Below the pieces are notes generated by a model. The model was not told the origin of the DNA, did not search any database, and saw nothing but the letters and a program-made list of their open reading frames with translations. Both the position numbers and the translations under genes were made by a program. Positions 21,918-32,742 of a stretch of DNA of 64,000 bases are shown in pieces. The first letter of the stretch is position 1. Each line of letters begins with the position of its first letter. Where the stretch lies: NCBI GenBank assembly GCA_017607445.1, contig JAEVHH010000004.1, forward strand, positions 5,084,001 to 5,148,000. Direction: 5' to 3'. This DNA is from Histoplasma ohiense (taxonomy: Eukaryota; Ascomycota; Eurotiomycetes; Onygenales; Ajellomycetaceae).

Positions 21918-24342
21918 TCACCGATGCCCGAATATATCAATTTCATCAATATCGTCTTCATCCTCCTCTTCTGTATCTTCCTGATGTTCATCATTGCTAG
22001 AATAATCAGAGCCATCAGTGTTCTCGCTTTCGTCTTCGAACAATACTGTTTCGTCATCATCCTTTCCATCGCCAAATATCCCAAATGTAGGCCTGGAAGC
22101 TTTGCTACCCCAAAAGTCGATGTCTTCGTTATCATTGTTGTTTGATCTGTTCTTATCCTCATCACTGGCGGGGGCCGAAGAAGACCAAAACGAATCACTC
22201 TGTCGACGAAGGCCAAAATAATTTCCTATCACTGCAGGCATAGTTCGTAGAGGTATGGTGGAGAAGGATCGACGATAACTAGTTGTTTGGTCCGTAGACT
22301 GAAGGGTTCCAAGGATAATATTGGAATCATGTGCCGGGACTGACCTTGACATAGTTGAAAGAAATGTAGTTTCAGTTGGTGTGTGGTTCTCGTCGGAGTT
22401 TGGTGGCAATCTGGTCATCCGAGTTGGTAGGGTTATGTTACGGGATATGTTGCGGATTTCGTTAGCTTCACGATGGTGGGTATTCTCATCATTGTTATCA
22501 TTGGCAGTGAGGAGTTGTATTTGCGTTGTGTTGTAAGAGTAACATCTGCAACAAAAGTCAGTAAATAATGCATAGCATATGAAACGAGATTGACTTACAT
22601 TTCGCATTTCAACCCCAGCCAGTGGTACTGGACAGCGGACTTCGCAGAACAGTCGTTGCATGATATTAGTGCTCTTGTATCCATAAAATCCGGAGGCATT
22701 GGCTGGTCTTTGATTGTACGATCTAGGCTTCTAAAGTGGGCTTCCATATTTGCAATGGTTTTGCTGCAAATGGGACATCGATATGATGTTGTTGAATATT
22801 GGGAAAAGCACTTCTGGTGGATACTATGGCCGCACTTCATGAATATGACCGTCTCGGGAGAGGTGAACATATAGTCACCACAGATTGGACAGTCACATTG
22901 GGTTGAACGTTCGATACATCTGTGGGTCTGCTGGATAGAGATTGGTATACAGACAGAGCAGGTCTGATTGGCCGTTAGCTGAAACTCGAAATTACCAAAA
23001 TGGGAACAAGATATACCTTGCAGTGATAATAATCCTTACCGATCCCTTGACCGATACGACAAATCCCGCAATCGTTACAGTGGTAAATGCTTTTCTGGCT
23101 GTCGTTATCCCAGAGTTTGCACACCGAGCAGTAGTAGCAGGCGGCTTGGATGCCGCACGATTTGCACCATTGCCCGGCCGCTTGCGGAGTGCGACAAACC
23201 ATGCAGAGCATATTTTGAGTCGCTCTTCGAATTAAAACGTGATCTTCTTCTTGGTCGTGACAAAATCTGCAAGGGTACCAGGCCTTGCATGTATAACATT
23301 GAAGTTTTACTTTCCTCTTATAATGTTGGCATCCTAATTGGAGATTCTCCTCTTCAACCGCGTCATCATTTGCGGATTCTTTTGGGAACGAAATGATGCT
23401 CTCGCCAGATAGATCTGATGATGAGTCATGTCGAGGCGCGTAACTTGGTCGTAGATCATCATCAGTGAGATGATAGGGAAACCCGAGTGAAGAAGCAGAC
23501 GTGGGCGAAGTAGGGGACATGGAAAAAGGACCCGAAGAACGTTTACTATGTGACACCGGTGTCCACGGCTGCTCTTGATCATGACAGCTAGTGGGTGAAC
23601 GTGACTTGCTATACCTCTTGTGCAGAGATGAATTGTAATTCTCTGTCATAAGGGCATGTATCAACCTGGCCTTTTCCGCGTTAGAAATTTTTGCATCCCG
23701 AATATTGTGAATCTTTTCCCTCAGCGTCCTCATTCCATCATCCTCCAGCAGCGCTGATCCGCTTTTCACTTCCAAATGAAAATCAGCAGCATGATATAGC
23801 TCGCTATGACCACTGCTTCTTCCATCAGGCTCTCTAGCTTGGACTATTCCTCCTATTCTGACATTCGAGCCAATAGTCCTGGAAGAAGAATCCACCGGCA
23901 CAGGTCCCGATAGTGGAGTTTGAGGTTGACTCATTCCATCAATTGAGTCTAAGGAAGGCCGCTCAGCGGTGCCGTCCGTTTCTTTTAGCACCGCTACGTG
24001 GGTCCGTGCCGAGAAATGGTGCAGTGGAAGGGATGGATCCCTGGCATCAATGTCGGAATGACGATATGTATGGTCGTCTTCAAAATGAGGGGTGGAGGAA
24101 TGCGATACCTCCTCCGGGATAGCAAAGGAAAGTTCGCCCCCGCTAGGCATGTGGCGCACATCAATCGAACGATTAGAATTGGACATGCCAGTGACGCCTA
24201 CCTCACCTCGAGATTCGCCATTTCCTGGGCGAGTCCGTTGCGTTTCAGGCACAGTATCTGATTGATCTGAGAGCGACCCGTGCAGTTGGCGGGCTCTCCG
24301 AAGTAGTGGTTCGGACAAGTAAGACGAAATATACCTGCTCAT
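21918..24342 (-). CDS. CHY zinc finger / RING finger E3 ubiquitin ligase (RCHY1/Pirh2-like)
   Basis: Three exons on the minus strand: 24342-23017, 22963-22599, 22545-21918, giving 772 residues. The first ~320 residues are Ser/Pro/Asp-rich and disordered, with a short helical segment near EKIHNIRDAKISNAEKAR. From about residue 335 comes the CHY zinc finger (LGCQHYKRKVKLQC, CRFCHDQEEDH, WCKSCGIQ), then the CTCHY block (YYCSVCKLWD, YHCNDCGICRIG, YYHCKTCSVC), then a RING finger with CPICGD at about 467 and FMKCGHSIHQKCF ... YRCPICSKTI to about 512. A zinc-ribbon tail (CNDC, KC) follows, then a long disordered region ending in a very acidic stretch rich in Glu and Asp. Such proteins transfer ubiquitin from an E2 enzyme; substrates in fungi are mostly unknown. 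The splice AT|GTAAGT at 22599 avoids an immediate stop. The domain call is firm, the biological target open. Confidence 0.92.
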
Positions 24343-26517
24343 TGAGCAGAAAAAGGGACAGCGCCAGGCAGAGAGGTGAAGTTATTTATATAAGTATCAG
24401 TATATATCTCTCCTCCAAATCCCAGCTGTGGGTGTCGCGTTGAGGCAGGTTGAAGTGTTGTAAGAGGGTTAAACCTTGGTTGGTTGTTTATCTATCTAGT
24501 GGCGAGCTAATATATGTGTGTGGGTCACGTGGGACATGGCTAGCGTGTAGGACATGTGACGTCTGACATCAGCACATTGACATGGGCCCACAGCAAACAA
24601 CATGGACTGATTCCGTAGCACAGAATATAGGAATATGCTGTAATTTGTAGGATCTAGACGTGTAAGGGATTGTTTCCTTTTTTTGTGTATATATTTATGT
24701 TAATTTACAGATTGTTTGGTTCATCTACTGGATTGATTGGTAGATTTTATATACTAGTCAAGGATGCACGATCAAGCATGTTGCAACCGTCATGCTAGCG
24801 AAAGGGGAAGTAGATGGTAACCCTATCAATTCCCTTGCTAGCATTTGACGTTCTATTCTTTCCTCGTGTACTTATGTGGTTAGGTCTCAAAGCTCTTCGA
24901 TATCCAATTGCGGCTAACCCACGGTTGATTTGAGAGTCTTAATTCTTATCCTGACATATTTGAAGCGTAGTTGGTTTGCCAGAATCTTCCGATATGGCAA
25001 TAGGATGTCCCGATGAAGATAAATGCACAAGCTATTTCCTCATTTAAGACAGAGACCAAGGCTTTCATTAAGCATCTTCAGAGTCATCTCGAATGGCCTG
25101 TATGCTGCACTCCTCATCTGGGAACGTGATCCGGTTTGGGCATCAAAACTGGTGGGACTATTAGATACGGAGAAGGAGAAAAATTGTACAATCCCTGGAT
25201 GGAATTCATCTTACAATTTGGTATCTCCCAACGCAAGCTTTTGGGGTTGCTGCCAGAATCTGACGTGCAAAAGATTCTTGATGATTTTGTGCTCAGTGCT
25301 GGTGGAACTAGACGCCAGTCGAAGAAATTCGAGTGTATTCACAATTCTCTGGGGATTGAACTCTTTTGGCGTGCCGTTTCGAAACGATTTCCGGAGGGTC
25401 CAGAGGAGGACATAACGTGCAGGGCTGGAATATCGTATGGTTTGCAAGCCGGTTCTATATAGATGTCTGTAAGCATGGAGGACGGCAATTTTACGGGATT
25501 GGGCTTCGAGCGCAGCGACAGTAAGCAACATCTATGACAAAGAATGAGCATAAGATATAAAATAATGATTTTTCTTTCTTTCGAAAGAATGACAAGGGAG
25601 GAGAGTACCGTGCTCACTGCAGGATTGGTTAGGCAATCGCAGGTGCCTAGGGTAGCACAAACATTGCTGGAGGAGACGGAAGCGATGGGATGGAGTTAGG
25701 CTGAAAGTACTAGTAGCCTCAGCGGCACAACTAGTTAAACGTCAATGAACCCAGGTATCATTCAATGCAATCCACCTGGCTAGGGCCTCCTTTATTTGAT
25801 AGGGTTATGAGTAACTACAAAGTAATTTCAACACCTTCGAAATTGCTCGCAGCGGAATTTGGCAAGCCAAGAAGTTAGATACCACGCTTATCCCCATTTG
25901 TGCTAAGGTCAGTGGAGTTGAATATCCACCTAGTTTGTATCCTGGCTGCTGTAGTTTCGCTATGTTAAAAATTATGCTAGCTATTGCTTCAATGAGAGAT
26001 TTGGCCATTTCGTGCTTATCCCTCAAGCCAATTCCCTTTAACTAACCCTCACCCTAACCGGAGCTTCGACCGTACTGTTAGCGGTGGTTAAACTAGGAGT
26101 TACTTAGTGTTAGTAATATAGTTTCCCACTTTTTAGATGCGGATTGCGGCGCTTCCATTTTAAGACTAGCGTTTGCCCAGCCTTCCCACTTCCAATCTTC
26201 CCTTTTGGAACCCAACTCTTCTTCCTTTCTCAACACGACATCTGTCGTCGTTTCTCCCAACGACAGTGTCTTCCTGGGCTCAGGAAATAGAATCTCCGCA
26301 TATCTATGATTATGCTGGAACTTCATATCATTATCTGGATTTGTTGAGTCCCAGCGTGCGTTCATGTACAGTGCACACTGATGATATAGGTTTTCCAAGT
26401 TTTTGTTTCTCTCCCGACACCTTCTTGTGCCTTTGATCTGCACATCTGTCGTCAGGAGTATGTACTAGACTACGCATTATAAACTGGTATCGTGTGAACC
26501 CTTTCCCTCCGATAAAT
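24343..26517. other. Divergent intergenic region, no gene called
   Basis: 2.2 kb between two opposite start codons. The longest frame is a 108-codon plus-strand frame (25136-25462, MGIKTGGTIRYGEGEKLYNP...), overlapped by a 106-codon minus frame; it has a protein-like composition but no recognised family and no supporting splice sites. The sequence AACTAACCCTCACCCTAACC at about 26039 resembles degenerate telomere repeat but is too short to call. Promoters for the CHY/RING gene and the DUF2293 gene should lie at the two ends. Confidence 0.4.
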
Positions 26518-29500
26518 ATGACGCGGGTGATTGCTCGAGCCACGTCGGCGCAAGCCGCCCTGCGCGCTCGAAGCAGGGTTCCAAAACCCAAGATCCGAAA
26601 ACATAAAATTATAATGGAGACCATTACCCAAGAGAAAAAGAAACTTCGCAGTGTTGTATGTGACTTAGCTGAGCCATATCGGAACTTTGGATCAGAACTT
26701 TTTAACATAAGGCCCACAGATCTCGTTCGAAGCCAAGGCTCCTCCGGGCTACACCTTTATACCTGCGGGCAACCCCAAGTTTACTAATGCATGCAAGGAG
26801 ATGTGTCGACAAGATGGGCTCCAGGTCTTTGCTGTTTCGGTCTGTTGGCTGTCCTCCAACTTTCACTTGCGAGTTTGAATTTTGTATTCTTGTCACTGAC
26901 ATCTCTAGACAACGCCTCATCAACGAATGCACGACCTTTCGCAACAGGTGCATAGGATTGGTTATCACTTCCCTAGTGTTGTTGTGGCAACAATATGTAT
27001 GGAACGGGGTCTATTTCTTTCGTCGACAGGGAAAGTCGTTCCATACCAAGCAGCATCTTCCTCTCGGCGTCTGACCAAGAACCTTGGTAGGGAAAAACGG
27101 GCTGCTTCGGATGTATCCCAAAATACAATCAACGTGGAAGCGAAGGATGCAATCAAGGATTTATTCCCCAATATCCCGACAAAAGACTTGAACCGGATAA
27201 TCAAAACGGCATTCCAAAAGGTGTGTTGACTGCCACGTTGGGGTTCGTTGCTGACTCAATTTTAGGGCAAAAGAAAAGTCGGGACTGCCGTCGAACTACC
27301 GCTTGCGCGCCGCGTGCAATTAGCTGTTGTAGCTCATATTCGTCACGTCTATACTGACTATGATCGGTTACTCAGAATCACTTCTTTCCAGGATGCCAGA
27401 GCTGCGGTTGAAGAGCCCACTCTTGCTAAGCTAGTTCAATGGCGAGGCGACGATGAAAATGGCAAGACCGTTTTGGAAGATGTATTCCGCGAGGTTATTG
27501 TTATTTCTGATGACGAAGATGACGAGGAAGACGAGAGTGACCTTGCTGACGAGAGCTTCTCCAGAGAGGGTCGACAATCGAGCGTTGAGGTTGTATCGAA
27601 TAAAGCCCTAACAGGAGAACTCCAAACAAGGCCTATGAACTATGGAAACCTTCCCGTTGGTGACCATGGAGCTGTCCAGGATTTCTCTGAAGATGAAGCT
27701 CCGTCTGGGTTCAGATTTGTACCACAGCCTTCGCGAAAGAGAAAGGTTGCAGACAAGAAGAGGCCGGATCGTAGGGGCTTTAGTCGATACCAAGCCTGGG
27801 ATCGAGCCCGCAACCGATTCAAAGCTGGTGAATATTTACCTGATATAGTTAGGCCTGATAACTATGTGGTTGATCGCTATTCCGTTCCTCCTACCATGCA
27901 GGATCCCTTGCAGGAAACGGGAAGACTGAATGGCCACCCCACACGCCCTCTTGTCTCTGAATCGATTACCGGCGCATGGCGCCCTCCACGGCTCTATGAT
28001 TCTACTAATGAAACACGCGTTAACCAACCTCTGAACACGATAGATCCCCTGCCATTAGATAACAGCCCATATTTTCTCGAACCGAATGTAAGTTAACTCG
28101 CATAAACCAATAATATGACGGGTCCCTACTTGTACTTGCCCTTACTCTGTCATTGGTACTGACAACAACCAACCAACTTACCCGAAAATTAGAAATCTCG
28201 AGCAGGGCCGCCTGATCGAATCCAATTAGCTGACGGTGCTATATTTGAAAGAGCCAACATCTCCACATGGCCCGAACGGGAGATAATAGTTCAAAAACCT
28301 AATCAGTTGCCTCGTACTCTTATCTCCCCAAATGTACTAGAAAATTACCCCGATGAAAGGAGATACCATATACCTTCTGGAGATTTGCATTTTCCCTCCC
28401 GCCGTGGAGGGGATATCAGTGAGTATCAGGAACATTGCGTGCTCCCATCAATTGAAGGACCAGAGGTGCCTAGCCATTTCAGAAACCAAACAGTGGAACA
28501 GCCGGACCTGTTACCCCGCAAAAGAGTTCCAGATGAATTTCCACCATACCAGATGAAGCCTGCCAACCCTCGTATTGAGGAGGTCTCAGGCAAGATGAAC
28601 GTAATTGACATTAACAAAGACAGCCACACCTTCTCACAAAAAAGACAACGAGTAGAATATAATACTATTCGTGGAAGATCTCCCGTGGATAGAGATCGAG
28701 ACAGCGCATATATATCCTTACCATTGGGGCCATACGATCCCCCAGCTTATCGTAAACCAGGTTCCTCGGATGTTTCGTTTTTTCACACGGAGCAGAAACC
28801 ACTCTCATCAAATGAACGCCCTGAAGTTCTGGGCCACCATCTTGAGCGACTTCCAATTGGTGCTAAAAGGCCTCTTGATCCTATTCCCTCAAGTTCACAT
28901 TTCTCCAGTGGCTTCTCTGATCATCCCGAACATGGACGTCGATATGAAGCTCCTATTTCCCATGGTGCTCGTCACGGTCTTCCCAATCAGAATATTTTAG
29001 AATCTCCTCGCTTTGTCTCTACATCTGATAAACCTAGTTTTGATATGTTCAGGGATGACGGGCGACCCGTCAGACCTAACCATTTTCCCAATTTCAATCG
29101 TCCTCAACGTCAGGTTTTTGACTATGAAGACTTTGTAGACCCAAGAGGTCCAAATTCATTTAGGGATGCAAGCCGTCCAGGTTTTGTTGCACAAGAAACC
29201 TCCATTAGGCGAAAAAAATTTCCTGATGAAAATACTCGAATTTCTAGTCTTCACTCTCACGACTTTGTGCGTCCTGTTAATTTGCAGGATGCGGATGGGT
29301 CTTTCATGCATGAGCCACAAAGGAGGCCAGCAGCCCCAGCTAGCCCTCGCCAAACAAGACATGTACCCCGTGGTGCGTTCAGGGCATACGACCGAGTCCG
29401 AGCTGAATCACAGTCGGATCTTTCTCATTCGGCACAAACATTTTCCTCTCGAGTAGCTCCCGTTCCTGAGCCCAATAGTCCATTCTATGTTGGTTCAGAT

Positions 29501-29880
29501 TTCCCTCCCCGAAATGGCCGCCCAATGTTGAATCCTTCCCAGCCTTCTTCGGCTTTTTATGATTCGCGAACTGGTCGGCTCTCTATTGATGACGATGGAC
29601 GGTATGCAATGAAGCGACAGATTTGATTTTCTTACAAATGATCTGTTCTAGCGCCCAATCGACTAACATCGATGTTCTTTCCGTTTACTTCCTTCGTCTC
29701 TTTTTCCACTGTTTCGATCTTGATTCACTAACTAAATCATTCGGTAGAAGGTACCACAATGACGATGGCATGCAGCACCACCTACTCCGAGACGGCAGCC
29801 TGCGAAAGCGACCTCGCAGCCCACCCTTATACTATGAACGAATCCCGCCCGAACGCGCAAGCATCGTTCTGGGTGATTAA
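26518..29880 (+). CDS. DUF2293 domain protein
   Basis: Six exons: 26518-26655, 26720-26839, 26909-27220, 27266-28087, 28193-29601, 29748-29880, giving about 977 residues. A basic N-terminus rich in Arg/Ala/Lys (MTRVIARATSAQAALRARS) is followed by APPGYTFIPAGNPKFTNACK, a conserved segment of this family. The DUF2293 block is KDAIKDLFPNIPTKDLNRII with KRKVGTAVELPLARRVQLAV and HIRHVYTDYDRLL. After an acidic patch (VISDDEDDEEDESD) the remaining ~600 residues are disordered and rich in Pro, Arg, Ser and His, ending in SIVLGD. Its function is unknown; the acidic and Arg-rich composition suggests a nuclear protein, which is inference. The last intron ends in a tandem TAG-AAG acceptor, so one codon may be variably included. 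The start is the first ATG upstream of the GTATGT donor. Confidence 0.85.
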
Positions 29881-30847
29881 GAGTGATTATTTTTCACAAA
29901 CAGCGCTTTCTCCTGGATTTCTATAATATTTCCCTCTCCCTCAAAAGAAAGAGTTTATAGTTTAAATCTATACGTTTATAGAGCCGGTGTTGGAATGCAT
30001 TATAATTATAGCAGGGACAAGCGGTGACATGTCTACGAAGTCAATAGACGGGCGGTGGAAACTCGCATTGAGTGGTTTGGTGTATTGTGGAGAAATTGTC
30101 GATCTTCGCGGATTACACTATTCCCCAGGACTATCATGGCTACTCTACATATTTCTTATTTGGTATTTACAATTTACCATTTGTGTCATTCTCTCTCCCG
30201 GTACGGCAATACTGTACAGTAGTTACTCGATACCCCAATTTGCCCGGGAAGAGAATTGAAGTAATGTCTGTACATAATATCTTGAAACTCCAATGGAGCC
30301 AATTGATATGGGTTTATTAATCTCCTAGAGAAGAGTTCTATTTTGGCCGCTGATTTCCTGTATGCAGTGTATGCTACATGACAGGAATGGTCTATCTAGA
30401 GTGGCAAGGCAAGCCAACGTTGGAGCAGCGGATCATCAGAACAAATATTTCTAAAAACTTGTTTCTGATAGATACTTCGTAATGTGACACGATTGCAATC
30501 CGTAAGAGGTCCCGGAAAATTAATGAATGAGATGATCTCGCTCTGTATTTCCACTCTCCTTACCCAAAGCCCTTCATGCATTAAAAAAAAAAAAAAATCA
30601 AAAAAATCAAAAGAGCTGATCATACGTAGGGAATCCATCCATGCAAAAGGTGAACGTCAAAGAAAAACGTAAAAAAATACAGCGCTTTCTTCCTCTCTTC
30701 CTCTCTAGCCATGGTCTGTCCTATCCGTCAACTGAAATAGGAATATAAATAAGCACTTAACGATGGGCGCCATGCGCAATCAGGCCCGCCAACTCGCTCA
30801 ACCCGGCATCATGCCCTGCCCTGATATACGCATCAGGCCACTGAATA

Positions 30848-30881
<34 letters not shown>

Positions 30882-30885
30882 GCCA
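29881..30885. other. Convergent intergenic region with an A-run and TA-rich patches
   Basis: 1.0 kb between the stops of the DUF2293 gene (+) and ATX1 (-). It contains a poly-A run at about 30582-30596 and an AT dinucleotide repeat next to the ATX1 stop. Small open frames have no resemblance to known families. No gene called. Confidence 0.45.
30851..30878. repeat. (AT)14 microsatellite
   Basis: A perfect AT dinucleotide run of 28 bp lying 8 bp past the ATX1 stop codon on the minus strand, so it falls inside the ATX1 3' UTR. Likely length-polymorphic between isolates. Confidence 0.9.
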
Positions 30886-31416
30886 TTACACGTCCCTCTG
30901 CACGCCATCCGCCTCGCCACTATTCACGGTCTTGCCCGTCTTCTTGATAGTGCTGAGCACGGTGTCGTATTCGAGCGAAGGTTCTGCGAGGACGGTTGCG
31001 GTTTGAGACTCGAGGCTGACGGTGTAGGATTTGACGCCTGTTTGGGGTTTTGGGGGAGAGAGGTTAGTTTCGAGTGGTGTCTTGAGGGGGGTTGTTATTA
31101 TTTTGGTGGGGAGGAAATGAGAAGCGGGGGACGGAGTGGGAGAGTTGTATAGATTTCTGTGATGATTTTGGGTCTTTTTCCTTTTTCTGTTTCTGTTTCT
31201 TTCCTTTCTTTTCCATTTCTTTTTTTCTTCTTTCTTTTTCTTTTTCTTTTTCTGGAGGGGCGATTATCATTGAGGCCAAGGTTACCCCGCAAAGATAACC
31301 AGCGTGATGCGGTACAGCTTACCATCAAGTTTCTTGAGGACACGCTCCACGGCGCCGGAGCAGCCGCCACAGCTCATGGTGACATTGAATTTGTATTCAT
31401 GTTGTGTGTCGGCCAT
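30886..31416 (-). CDS. ATX1: Copper chaperone ATX1
   Basis: Two exons on the minus strand: 31416-31323 and 31037-30886, giving 81 residues, a usual size for Atx1/ATOX1. The single heavy-metal-associated domain has the copper motif T-M-S-C-G-G-C at residues 13-19 (form MxCxxC) in the first loop, followed by an amphipathic helix (SGAVERVLKKLDG). The second half has VKSYTVSLESQTATVLAEPS and the helix with KKTGKTV. Atx1 carries Cu(I) from plasma-membrane importers to the P-type ATPase Ccc2 at the trans-Golgi, supplying multicopper oxidases. The intron of 285 bp contains a pyrimidine-rich tract on the plus strand (about 31170-31255) and is the longest in this window. The C-terminal ~15 residues extend past the usual domain end. 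Identification is firm. Confidence 0.94.
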
Positions 31417-32742
31417 GGTTATTTTCGATGCCGTCTTGTATTTCTTGATTCTTGGGCTTGAGAGTTGGTGCGGCGGTACAGGCGGCGAGTTCGTTCGAGT
31501 GGACGGGAAGGGACAATGAAAGGACGAAGCCAAAGGGAAAGATTATCTGTAGTTATTTATACACACAGCTCGGGGGCGGGATGCAACACCCGTGGCCGAT
31601 TTATTTAATCCCTTTCATACAAGCAAGGCTGGGTGATGCTCGCCCGTCCTTTGTGCTGGGTTAATCCATGCTTTGAAGACTCGAGGTTCCAACGATTCCA
31701 ATTCGCTTAGTTAGTTAACTATCTTGCCTGGCAATTGGTAAGCAGAATCGCGAATATATCTCACTGGTGCATTAGTATCTCAGAAACACGCAATAACATC
31801 GCAGCCGGACCGAAGTCTGGAGGTTACAGATCGACTTCTGGCTTCTACAGGGCCGAATACTGGTGGTGTTGGCTAACCCTGCGGACAACTCGCGATGGAA
31901 CATGGCCGGTTGGTTCAAACCATCCACGTTCTGTTGAGCTGGTTGATAAATACTCACTCGTACATGATCCTTTGGCTGTATTTATTTGTCCCTCATCACA
32001 GTGGGTAAAGTCTCGGTTTCTGGCGAACATTCAATTGCCAATTCGTGAATTCCGTAAATAAATCGAAGATCCATTTGGAAGATGGTCTGTTACTACCTTC
32101 ATGCTCCAGAGACATCTCGGGCCATATACTGTCGCAAGCTTCCAAACACGAACGAGTGCACTATGGCAAATGTATGTACCACCGTCACCTTCGACTCAAG
32201 CTAGCTGTCAAAATCCTCGGAGCAAGCAGATGATGAAACTACCTATCCCTCGTACCAAGGAAGTTAAAATAGGAACCCGAACGTAGGAGCCCCAACCTTC
32301 TTGCTCTCCACATCGTCACCAACCCCACTGCCAGGTGCTCAGCAATGAATCATAGCCGAGGGGCCAGTCGGTTGGCTTTATGCTCGGGCTTGGAGGCGCT
32401 GAGAAACTGCCTACATGAGTCGCACCCAGAGCGCTACTGGGAAGAAGTGATAAAAGACAAAATGAGGCCGAGGTTACTATAGCCAGAGACAGTGTTTTGG
32501 CTACAACCTACCACCAAGAGAGGGGTTAAAATTGCCCCCGGCCAGGATTGGAGAATAACAAACACATATGACCCAGGAGATAAAACGAGAGTCTCATCCA
32601 AGATGTTCGATTTAGCAACGCCGGGTTCTGTTGTAGCTCTCCACTCGCTGAACTGCTCCTCGATTGTGTGCCTGCCGGGGCGCGGGTTTTTGGCCTAGTG
32701 AAATTAAAAAGAATATGACAATTGAAGATTAAAGATATAAAA
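31417..32742. other. Divergent intergenic region, ATX1 / AtuA-like gene
   Basis: 1.3 kb between opposite start codons. No open frame with family resemblance. It must hold the ATX1 promoter (left) and that of the AtuA-like gene (right). I looked for copper-regulator type sites but see none distinctive enough to call. Confidence 0.4.

Noticed and set aside
26037..26062. CCCTCACCCTAACC, telomere-like
   Set aside because: Only about two degenerate units; far too short for an interstitial telomere array.
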